A stretch of 41,621 nt of DNA from Planctomycetota bacterium (GTDB lineage Bacteria; Planctomycetota; Planctomycetia; Pirellulales; Pirellulaceae), in contig JAJDEH010000014.1 in NCBI GenBank assembly GCA_029259935.1, forward strand, positions 1 to 41,621, in the 5' to 3' direction. A program made the position numbers and the translations under genes. The notes below the pieces were generated by a model. The model had not been told where the DNA came from. It saw only the letters and a list, made by a program, of their open reading frames with translations, and ran no database searches. The stretch's first letter is position 1, and each line of letters opens with the position of its first letter. Below, one piece after another: positions 25,918 through 32,808 of this stretch.

Positions 25918-27245
25918 GCGGCGCGGCCTTGGGGATCGGTTTCCTTCAGTTCCACACGTTGGCCCGAGTCGGCTGACTGGCCGAGCCGCGCGTTGAGCAA
26001 GTGAATCGCGGCCGAGAGGCTCATTACCGTACTTTCAAAGTTCTGCGAACCGGCCAGCGCCTTGAGGTTTTCGTTCAGCACGTCTTCCAGCTTGATTACT
26101 TCGCCCGTCGACTGAACGACCTGCTTCATGATTTCGCCTTGCTTGATAAGCTCTTGCTGCTGTTCGTACATGGCGCGCGCATTTTCGGCGAGCCCCGCTT
26201 GCAGTTGCCCCCAGCGTTGCTGGAATTGTTCGGCCGAGCGTGTTTCCACCTGCTGCATCCGCTCGCCATGCCGCTCCAACGACTGATCCAGTGAATTCGT
26301 AAGAGCTCCTTGCAGTTGTTCGCCGGTGGCGCCGGTCAACTGGCTCCAATGTTGATGGGCCGAACTGATCGTCGATTTCCAAATCTCGCTTTGACGCTTG
26401 ACCAATTCCTCGCTGGACTTGACCACGGACCGGCTCATTCGTTCAATCGATTGCAGATGCGGATCCGCACCGCCGCCAATTTGCTCGAAGCGGCCGACCA
26501 GATGTTCGCCAATCCGGCCGTCAACCGTCTCCAGCAATTGGGTTTCGAATCGATCGATAAGAAACTGAATGAACATCATCACCACCGACAGTGAGAGCGC
26601 CAAAGCGGTTGTGTCAAACGCAACGTACAAACCGGACAACAGAACTTCCATCGCGCCGCTCAGGTTGTCGTTCTCAAAATCTTGACGCCCGAATTCTTCC
26701 AGGGCCATGGTGATTCCGATCACCGTTCCCAGAAATCCCATCATCGGCGTGGCCCAAATCAGGATGCGCACCAAGGAGAAGCTCTCTTGCTGGCGCGCGA
26801 CGTCCAGATCGGCCAGGTACTTCAATTCGTCGTCCAGACCCTCCGCCGACTGTTTGCGATCCACGAATTCTATCGCGTCGGAAAGCCGCCGGCCGAAATA
26901 GGACCGGCGAACGCGTGAGGACAGCGTCTGCAAATAGTCGAGTAGCCGCGAACAGTCTTCGATGGGTTGCCCGCCTTCAGGCGGTTCTTCCAAATCGACT
27001 TGCTCGGTGGCCATGATTTGCGACAGCACTTCAAGTGCTTTCATTGCCAGTGCGGCCAAGCCCACAAAGAACATGCCGGTCACCAGATGGCAAACGGCGT
27101 GGCCCGCGAAATACCGCAACACGAATTCGTTGCTGATCAGTTCCTGCTGAACCCCGAAGTAAAACAGCGTATATGCGCCCAATCCAATGATTAGGGGCCA
27201 GCCCAGATTACGGAGACTTGACAGTAGGGATGACTTATTCGACAC
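25914..27245 (-). CDS. MotA/TolQ/ExbB-type proton channel protein with long coiled-coil tail
   Basis: A 443-residue protein. Helices are at about 17-35 and 45-70, and a MotA/TolQ/ExbB domain has the conserved ATPMMGFLGTVIGIT helix (about 167-181) and the next helix (200-230) with LYVAFDTTALALSLSV. The Thr residues in these two helices are typical of the ion path. From about 235 to 435 the chain is predicted helical and polar (many Gln/Glu/Ser), a long coiled-coil tail, unlike the short TolQ and ExbB tails and reminiscent of ZorA. The start is GTG; AGGAAG lies 6 nt upstream. It is the first gene of the three-gene cluster. Channel call firm; partner stoichiometry unknown. Confidence 0.88.
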   Translation of the reverse strand: MSNKSSLLSSLRNLGWPLIIGLGAYTLFYFGVQQELISNEFVLRYFAGHAVCHLVTGMFFVGLAALAMKALEVLSQIMATEQVDLEEPPEGGQPIEDCSRLLDYLQTLSSRVRRSYFGRRLSDAIEFVDRKQSAEGLDDELKYLADLDVARQQESFSLVRILIWATPMMGFLGTVIGITMALEEFGRQDFENDNLSGAMEVLLSGLYVAFDTTALALSLSVVMMFIQFLIDRFETQLLETVDGRIGEHLVGRFEQIGGGADPHLQSIERMSRSVVKSSEELVKRQSEIWKSTISSAHQHWSQLTGATGEQLQGALTNSLDQSLERHGERMQQVETRSAEQFQQRWGQLQAGLAENARAMYEQQQELIKQGEIMKQVVQSTGEVIKLEDVLNENLKALAGSQNFESTVMSLSAAIHLLNARLGQSADSGQRVELKETDPQGRAA

Positions 27246-27639
27246 CTGGAGCTTCCTTTCTCACAGTGCATTGCTTTGCTAGCTTGCGATCGATGGACCG
27301 CGACACACCGTCCTCAAAATCGGCCTAACCGGCAAAGTTTAATTAGTCTTTGTCGTGTGAATCAGAAAGAAACTGAATCAGTCCGCGCGAAGGTGTAGCC
27401 CAGGTAATCGACAAACTTTACGAAAGTCCCCCGCGCCCCCCAGCCGATAAACCTGTTGTCGCCAACAAGCGGTTCGCAACTATCCCACAGACAACACTAT
27501 ATGGCATTTGTATACCACTCCTACGCCCGGCATCCGAGTTTGGTGCGTTTAGAACGCAACGAGCCACGGTTTTCCGAGGGGTGACCGATCATCCCAGGGG
27601 GGACTCAGTCCGGGCATCATCCGTTTACGGTGGCCCGGA
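27246..27639. other. 394-bp intergenic region between queD and the channel operon
   Basis: No coding frame is convincing. The part next to the channel operon (27246-27480) presumably holds its minus-strand promoter, which I could not identify with confidence; the queD-proximal part (about 27520-27650) contains three tandem hairpins described as a candidate RNA. Confidence 0.5.
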
Positions 27640-27649
27640 CTATTTTTTT
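27523..27649 (+). ncRNA. Candidate small structured RNA with intrinsic terminator
   Basis: Three hairpins are packed in a gene-free stretch on the plus strand: TGCGTT/AACGCA around a 3-nt loop (27544-27558), GGGGTGA/TCATCCC around CCGA (27578-27595, one G-U pair) and AGTCCGGGC/GCCCGGACT (27607-27641), followed by A and seven T. The last hairpin and T-run overlap the queD stop and its last two Lys codons. A weak promoter-like pair CAGACA (27488-27493) and TATACC (27511-27516), 17 bp apart, would start an RNA near 27523. Boundaries are inferred. Alternatively the hairpins belong to the queD 3' end read from the minus strand. Confidence 0.35.
27607..27649 (+). terminator. Rho-independent-type hairpin with T-tract, plus-strand orientation
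   Basis: A perfect 9-bp GC-rich stem (27607-27615 with 27633-27641) is followed by ATTTTTTT. The T-run is also the antisense of the last two Lys codons of queD, so it may be coincidental. No known plus-strand gene lies upstream within 7 kb. Confidence 0.45.
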
Positions 27650-28050
27650 GCGCTGTTGTAGGTCGCAAAACACCGGGGCGTCTCCCAAAGATGGACTTCC
27701 GCAATGGGAAATCCATGATTGGCGGCAAAGTCGTAAATCAGCCGCGCAATATTTTCGGCAGTCGGATTGGCGTCGATCAAGTGCAGCGGTTCCCCCAGTT
27801 CGCGTAACACGGGCACGGCTGGATCATCGCGACACAGAATCATGCGATGGTCCAGGGTATCGTCGATCCACTGGCTGACCACGTTCTTGATCTCTGAAAA
27901 ATCAAGCACCATGCCGCAGTCGTCCAGCGAATCATTTTCAATGGCAATCACGGCTCGCCCGTTGTGTCCGTGCAGCCACCGGCACTTGCCGTCGTAGTTT
28001 AACAGCCGGTGCCCATAGCAGAAATCAATCTCTCGCGTTACTCGATACAT
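27640..28050 (-). CDS. queD: 6-carboxy-5,6,7,8-tetrahydropterin synthase (QueD/PTPS family)
   Basis: A 136-residue protein of typical QueD length. The zinc ligands are H14 (CYGHRL) and H27 and H29 (LHGHN); C23 in GKCRW is the catalytic cysteine, and LDHRMIL and the C-terminal WETPR carry the catalytic Asp/His and the substrate-binding Glu. QueD converts 7,8-dihydroneopterin triphosphate to 6-carboxytetrahydropterin in the preQ0/queuosine route, in the cytoplasm. NPTAENIA, common in QueD, is present. It lies 3 bp downstream of queC, so both are on one message. No queE is seen in the window. A related 6-pyruvoyl-tetrahydropterin synthase is the alternative, but the queC neighbour favours QueD. 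Confidence 0.93.
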   Translation of the reverse strand: MYRVTREIDFCYGHRLLNYDGKCRWLHGHNGRAVIAIENDSLDDCGMVLDFSEIKNVVSQWIDDTLDHRMILCRDDPAVPVLRELGEPLHLIDANPTAENIARLIYDFAANHGFPIAEVHLWETPRCFATYNSAKK

Positions 28051-28053
28051 GCG

Positions 28054-28770
28054 TCAACCGATACTTTCCGTTTGCAGGTCGCTGGCGTAAGCTGTTTTGT
28101 CTGGGCGCGCATCGAGCGCGAAGGCGTTGCGACGTTCCTCGCATTTGTTGCACTCGCCACAATGCAGTCCATCAGCGGGGGCAATGCAGGAGAACGTCGA
28201 CTCTAACGGATAGTCCCTCCCCAACTCCATCACCTGGCGTTTCGTCATGGTCCCGAATGGGCATAGAATTTCCAGAGAATCATGGCCGTTTCGATTGAGC
28301 AGTTGTTCAAAGTCAGCGCGGAAACCGCTGGTCGCATCCTCAAAGGGACTGCTTCCCAAGGTGGCCAGTGCCAGTTCCCGGATTCGGTGACGCTGGCACC
28401 AAACGGCTGCTTTGATCAACAGCAGTGCGTTGCGACTGGGAAGGTAGACCGCGTCATCCGACGTGCTGGCATCGGGAGTGTTCGTGCCGGTCAAGCTCCA
28501 ATGGCCATCGTAGATATCGCCAAGTGGCAAATCGAGAACTACCAAGTTGCGTATATTGCTTGTCCGCAGCGTTGATAGAAATCGATTGAGTCCTCGCAGC
28601 TCGGCGGCTTGCCAGTACAGGCCCGATTGGACGTAAAATGGCTGGACCTGGCGGCCTTGGTCGGCCAGATGTGCCGCCAAGATCGAGCTATCGATCCCGC
28701 CACTTAGCATTACGCCGATCAGTCCCGTGTTCTCTTCAAACGAAACCGTGTTCTCTTCAAACGAAACCAT
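28054..28770 (-). CDS. queC: 7-cyano-7-deazaguanine synthase (QueC)
   Basis: A 238-residue PP-loop ATPase. SGGIDSS (23-29) is the PP-loop, and the zinc-binding Cys set is C195, C204, C207 and C210 (CGECNKCEERRNAF). QueC turns 7-carboxy-7-deazaguanine, ammonia and ATP into preQ0, the precursor of queuosine and of some 7-deazaguanine DNA modifications. YLPSRN is the usual nucleobase-binding loop. The N-terminus begins with a perfect duplication of VSFEENT, encoded by a 21-bp tandem repeat, just before the first strand. It is followed by queD after 3 bp and preceded by the sulfatase gene (38 bp). Confidence 0.93.
   Translation of the reverse strand: MVSFEENTVSFEENTGLIGVMLSGGIDSSILAAHLADQGRQVQPFYVQSGLYWQAAELRGLNRFLSTLRTSNIRNLVVLDLPLGDIYDGHWSLTGTNTPDASTSDDAVYLPSRNALLLIKAAVWCQRHRIRELALATLGSSPFEDATSGFRADFEQLLNRNGHDSLEILCPFGTMTKRQVMELGRDYPLESTFSCIAPADGLHCGECNKCEERRNAFALDARPDKTAYASDLQTESIG
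28726..28767 (-). repeat. Perfect 21-bp tandem duplication at the start of queC
   Basis: Two identical 21-bp units (28726-28746 and 28747-28767) each encode VSFEENT in frame directly after the queC start codon. The absence of any substitution suggests a recent event, probably replication slippage. Confidence 0.95.
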
Positions 28771-28808
28771 GAGTTCTTATCGCGAACAAGCCGCTGGATG
28801 AATTCGAT

Positions 28809-30239
28809 CTATTGTTTGGATTCCGCCAACTTGAGCGCCGGATCTTTCAGCTTTCGCATTTTGGCCAAGATCCTCTCGTGAAGTTGGGCAACGGCCCGCT
28901 TCACTTCGGGCCGGTCGGAATGAATAAGGTTCTTGGACTCCGCCGGATCGTCAACTAGGTCGTACAGTTCATCGCGCTCGGGATTGAGGAAGTCACGCAC
29001 TAACTTCCACTGCGTTCCCCGGTACATGCGCATGTGGGTCCGCGACTGGTGGTGCGTGCTGTATTCCGCGTAAAAATCGTTTTCCCATTCCTTGGTGTCG
29101 CCGCGCAGCAACGGCACGATATTACGACCTCGAATCGTTTCGCTCGCTGGCAGCTTTGCTTGCCCCATCGCGACGATCGTCGGATACCAATCCAAATTGG
29201 AAACCGTTTCCTCAATCACGGTGCCTGGCTTGATGATCCCCGGCCAGCGAATCATTGTCGGCACACGAATCGAATGGTCATACATGTTTGGACGTTGATT
29301 CCGCGGGATATTCGGCGATGCGGGCGGCGGCTGCGTCAAAACCCAGTGGCCGTTTCCTTTGTGCCAGATCCCGTTGTGTCCCATGTTATAGCCGTGATCG
29401 CTAGTGAAAATCACGATGGTATTGTTACTCAGCTTCCAATCGTCAAGCTTGCCTAACAAACGTCCCACGTTGCGATCGACACTGGTGGTGCTGGCCAAAT
29501 ACTCGCGGGTCATCCGTTTCACGCGCGGAACATCAAGCTTGGGGTAGTTCGGATTGGGAATCGTGGGGTCGAGATCCTTATACGGAGCTAGATCCGAGTC
29601 GGCGACAGGCAACCAGGGTGAATGCGGTGCCCGAAAGTGCAGACACAGCAAGAAAGGACGGTCTTTGTTCTCCTCGACGAATTGCAATGCGTGATCGGTG
29701 AGGATGTCCGGCAGCAGTCCTTTGAACTTTCGCTCCTTGCCGTCGGCCTCCAAAATCGGATCGACCGGACGCGTGCCCCCGGTACGAAATCCCATAAAGT
29801 AGTCAAACCCCGTCCGCGTTGGATGGAACTTGTCGGGCACTCCCAAATGCCATTTGCCCACCAACCCGGTGGCATACCCCGACTCTTGCAGCACTTCGGT
29901 CCAGGTCACCGTGGCCGGATCGAGCCCCAATTCGGGCTCGGTTCGGGGATGAATCCAGTCAGTGATGCCCAATTCCGAGCCGTAACGACTGGTCATCAAA
30001 CTGGCCCGCGACGGGCTACATACCGGCGTCACGGTGAATGAGTTGACCAAATAAGCGCCTTCGCGAACGATGCGATCCATGTTGGGTGTTTTGGCGTGCG
30101 GATGCCCGGCGGCTCCGAGCGCCCAGGGAGCTTGATCATCGGTAAACAAGAAGATGATGTTGGGTCGATCCGCCGATTGAGCCGATCGGACCCACAAAGC
30201 AACAACCAGCACGCACCACACAACAACGCGCGATCTCAT
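28809..30239 (-). CDS. Secreted sulfatase (formylglycine-dependent, alkaline-phosphatase superfamily)
   Basis: A 476-residue protein with a signal peptide (MRSRVVVW...AQSADR). The sulfatase signature CSPSRASLMTSRY holds C74, which would be oxidised to formylglycine by a separate enzyme, in the CxPxR form. Metal-binding D34/D35 are in LFTDDQ, and the second metal site is in FTSDHGYNMGHNG; GKWHLG is also present. Planctomycetes use many such enzymes on sulfated polysaccharides; the substrate is not clear. I chose ATG 30239 because GGAGGAG lies 6 nt upstream and the signal peptide starts there; the longer frame to 30326 would overlap the upstream gene. It has queC downstream and an FAH-family gene upstream on the same strand. 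Confidence 0.93.
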   Translation of the reverse strand: MRSRVVVWCVLVVALWVRSAQSADRPNIIFLFTDDQAPWALGAAGHPHAKTPNMDRIVREGAYLVNSFTVTPVCSPSRASLMTSRYGSELGITDWIHPRTEPELGLDPATVTWTEVLQESGYATGLVGKWHLGVPDKFHPTRTGFDYFMGFRTGGTRPVDPILEADGKERKFKGLLPDILTDHALQFVEENKDRPFLLCLHFRAPHSPWLPVADSDLAPYKDLDPTIPNPNYPKLDVPRVKRMTREYLASTTSVDRNVGRLLGKLDDWKLSNNTIVIFTSDHGYNMGHNGIWHKGNGHWVLTQPPPASPNIPRNQRPNMYDHSIRVPTMIRWPGIIKPGTVIEETVSNLDWYPTIVAMGQAKLPASETIRGRNIVPLLRGDTKEWENDFYAEYSTHHQSRTHMRMYRGTQWKLVRDFLNPERDELYDLVDDPAESKNLIHSDRPEVKRAVAQLHERILAKMRKLKDPALKLAESKQ

Positions 30240-30309
30240 CTCTAACTCCTCCGTTTGGTCGCTGCTCGGCAGGCGAACATGGCGTTTGCTTCGCCGTGCG
30301 AACCATTGA

Positions 30310-31269
30310 TTAGTCTTCACCTTCAACGACTGGCGATGAGACCGTCCCTATCGCGCCAATGGATGCCTCGACCGTATCACCCGGCTGGAGGAAGGTGCCC
30401 GTCGTGGCTCCCACGCCGTGTGGCGTTCCTGTCGAAATGATATCGCCCGGCTCGAGCGTCACGAAACTGGAAATGAACTCGATCACCGCGGCCACGGGAA
30501 AGACCATTTGCGAAGTGCTGGCGTCTTGTTTTGTTTCGCCGTTGACCCGCAACTGCATATCGAGACTTTGAGGGTCGGCGATCTCGCTGGTCGATGCGAT
30601 GCATGGCCCACAAGGGCAAAAGCTGTCGTGCCATTTACCGTGGAGCCAATCGAAGAACTGGTCTCGATCTCGCGGTTTGCGGTCGGGGTTGGGGCGAAAC
30701 TTTCGATCAGAAATGTCATTGACGACGGTATAGCCGGCGACATAATTCAGCGCGTCGGCCTCCGAAACGCCCTTGGCCCGGCGACCGATTACCACCGCCA
30801 GCTCCAGTTCCCAGTCGACGGAATTAGGTGAAACCTTGGGGCGACGAATCGGAGCGCCCGGATCGGTCAGCGTGGTCGTGGGAGGCTTCATAAAGACGTA
30901 AGGAAACGTTTCGGCTCGCTCGGCGGCAATTCCGCCGCCTTCCTCGATGTGCTTTGCATAGTTGCCGGCCAACAGAAACAGCTTGTTCGGTCGAGGAATG
31001 GGAACCAGCAATTGCACGTCGTCATGGGGCAGTCGTCTTACGTTGGCACCGGCATCGGTGCGCAACCATTGATCGATTTTTTCGGCCAGTTCGCTGGCGG
31101 CACCGTCGGGCGGTAAGAAATCCAGCAGGCTCTCGTGGGTCCCGATTTCGACGGCGCTCGATGATGCTGACGCAAAGGCGTCGGTCGCGTCTTGAAGCGG
31201 CACCACGGCGTCGTCGAAATAAAATCCAACCGAAACATCATCTCCGACTTGATAGCGGCAGATTCTCAT
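30310..31269 (-). CDS. Fumarylacetoacetate hydrolase (FAH) family enzyme
   Basis: A 319-residue cytoplasmic protein. The FAH core carries the acidic metal ligands in SVDWELELAVVIG (two Glu) and VNDISDRK (Asp), with FMKP and TGTPHGVG as further family motifs. Members hydrolyse C-C bonds of 2-oxo acids or isomerise/decarboxylate related compounds, for example 2-hydroxyhepta-2,4-diene-1,7-dioate isomerase or acylpyruvase; an ulonate (sugar-acid) dehydratase-like role is also possible. The ATG at 31269 has AAGGAG 7 nt upstream, so I prefer it to the ATG at 31275. It is in a same-strand run, 70 bp before the sulfatase. Confidence 0.9.
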   Translation of the reverse strand: MRICRYQVGDDVSVGFYFDDAVVPLQDATDAFASASSSAVEIGTHESLLDFLPPDGAASELAEKIDQWLRTDAGANVRRLPHDDVQLLVPIPRPNKLFLLAGNYAKHIEEGGGIAAERAETFPYVFMKPPTTTLTDPGAPIRRPKVSPNSVDWELELAVVIGRRAKGVSEADALNYVAGYTVVNDISDRKFRPNPDRKPRDRDQFFDWLHGKWHDSFCPCGPCIASTSEIADPQSLDMQLRVNGETKQDASTSQMVFPVAAVIEFISSFVTLEPGDIISTGTPHGVGATTGTFLQPGDTVEASIGAIGTVSSPVVEGED

Positions 31270-31308
31270 CTCCATGCTCCTTGCAGGGCAGTAGCTCTAT
31301 TGTCAGTT

Positions 31309-31689
31309 CTAGTGGGCGACATCCGAGTAGAATTGTTCGACGCTGGGTTTGGATGCTTCCGTCAAACGTTTTCGCACGGCGTCGTGAGGATCGAGTTTCT
31401 TGGCGCCAACAACGAGTCGGACTCCCAATTCTTGATCCGTACTTTCATTCCACTCGCCGCCAACGTTGCGTCGAATCACCTCGCCCAAATAGCTGCCCCA
31501 GGTCCGTACTAATAGCGCGATGTTCTCGTCACTCCGGCCGCCTTTGAGCGAAAAGTCGACATCATCCACGAGCCCTTCTAGCTGCCCGATACTAGCCGGG
31601 GAAAAATCCAACTCGACGACGAAGTGCTTACGTGTCAGCTTCATCGCCTCCAACGCGTTGGCTTTCATTTCCTCATCCAGGTTCGACAT
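31309..31689 (-). CDS. Small conserved-looking protein, unknown function
   Basis: A 126-residue soluble protein, mainly helical, with the striking stretch ENIALLVRTWGSYLGEVIRRNVG, whose WG.YLGE...GGEW pattern is seen in small proteins of unknown function. I cannot name a domain with certainty. GAGG lies 5 nt before the ATG. The gene is 7 bp downstream of the secreted protein gene at 31697-32674 and 39 bp upstream of the FAH gene, so it is probably co-transcribed with both. Confidence 0.65.
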   Translation of the reverse strand: MSNLDEEMKANALEAMKLTRKHFVVELDFSPASIGQLEGLVDDVDFSLKGGRSDENIALLVRTWGSYLGEVIRRNVGGEWNESTDQELGVRLVVGAKKLDPHDAVRKRLTEASKPSVEQFYSDVAH

Positions 31690-31696
31690 CGCAACC

Positions 31697-32674
31697 TCAG
31701 TCGTCTAAAGATTCCGTTCGCCAGCCGGTCGCGTCAATTCGACGAAATTCGGTCTCCACGTCTTTTCCTTGATAAAAAGACAGCCAACCGCGAATCGACC
31801 GCGATTGGCCGGGCTCGCAATCGGGAAATTGTGGATCCGAGTGCATGCAGGGACACGGGGGATTCGACCAAGGACGTAGACACGGCTCCCAAGCGGTGAT
31901 AATCCAACGGTCGCCGTCCGGGTTTCGACAGGCCACGTAAGGCGAAGACGTCACCTTGTTTTCATTCGTCTGTTGAGCAAAACCGGGCGCGCCCTTCAGC
32001 ATCACGCAGTTTTGCACCCGCAAGCCGGTCAGTTTGGCTTTGCTTTCATTCTTGATCCACATCCGCATGCGAACTTCAGTCGCTTTGGGTTGAATCGCCG
32101 CGCCGAACGAAACTCCATTGGGCAACCGCCGATCGATGTACAACTGGCCGCCTTCTTTTCGCGACCACTCCAGCGGATCCAGTTCGATTCCTTGCCGTGT
32201 CCACATTGTCGGTACGTGCGTGTGAGCGAGATACAGCAACTCGCGTTGTTTGCCCTCGCCATTCCAAATCGCTTCGGGCACGTCGACCACCACGTAGCCA
32301 CCGTCATTCCACGGAGTGAAAACGCTGATTTTCGATTCGCGCTGCGGGCGGATCGCCCCATCCAAGAATCCAATGCGCGGATGGCGGCCACCCGGATAGG
32401 GCAATACAACGAGCGGCTCGTCGGACTGGCGGAGCAGCTTGAGTTTTGGCTTGAGATCATATTTCGCGACCGCCGCTTGAACTTCCTTTTCCGAAAGTCC
32501 CGTGGCCGCGGAAACCTCCGCGGGGCGAAATCGGTGATAAACAACCATGTTTTCCAGCCAGTCACGCAGGACAATTTCGGTTTTGGGACGTCGGAAGTTT
32601 GACTTCGCGACGGGCTCCTCCGCTTGGCAAAGCGTGGCTGACAACAAGCAAATCATCGTAGAAATTCGGAACAT
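31697..32674 (-). CDS. Secreted protein of unknown function
   Basis: A 325-residue protein with a signal peptide ([18 protein letters not shown]). Residues 35-75 are helical, with a [20 protein letters not shown] helix-turn-helix-like unit; the rest is beta-rich with many Trp and Gly ([33 protein letters not shown]), like a carbohydrate-active or lectin-like fold. Several Cys near the C-terminus ([13 protein letters not shown]) could form disulfides. I do not recognise the family. The ATG at 32674 directly starts the signal peptide, so I prefer it to the in-frame start at 32749. It precedes the 126-residue gene by 7 bp. Confidence 0.65.
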   Translation of the reverse strand: MFRISTMICLLSATLCQAEEPVAKSNFRRPKTEIVLRDWLENMVVYHRFRPAEVSAATGLSEKEVQAAVAKYDLKPKLKLLRQSDEPLVVLPYPGGRHPRIGFLDGAIRPQRESKISVFTPWNDGGYVVVDVPEAIWNGEGKQRELLYLAHTHVPTMWTRQGIELDPLEWSRKEGGQLYIDRRLPNGVSFGAAIQPKATEVRMRMWIKNESKAKLTGLRVQNCVMLKGAPGFAQQTNENKVTSSPYVACRNPDGDRWIITAWEPCLRPWSNPPCPCMHSDPQFPDCEPGQSRSIRGWLSFYQGKDVETEFRRIDATGWRTESLDD

Positions 32675-32808
32675 TGGGAAACAGTCTCCGAACAGGAAGG
32701 CCAAGGCGGAGGGAATGGTGGTGGAACGATCGTTCCCAGTATCGGCCACCGAACCAACGGAATCAACCGGCGGCCGGCCCGGTAGGCCGCATTCGGCGAA
32801 GTGACGAA

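Noticed and set aside
25914..27245. Zorya phage-defence system (ZorA-like tail)
   Set aside because: There is no ZorB with an OmpA-type domain and no ZorC/D/E; the tail similarity is only general coiled coil.
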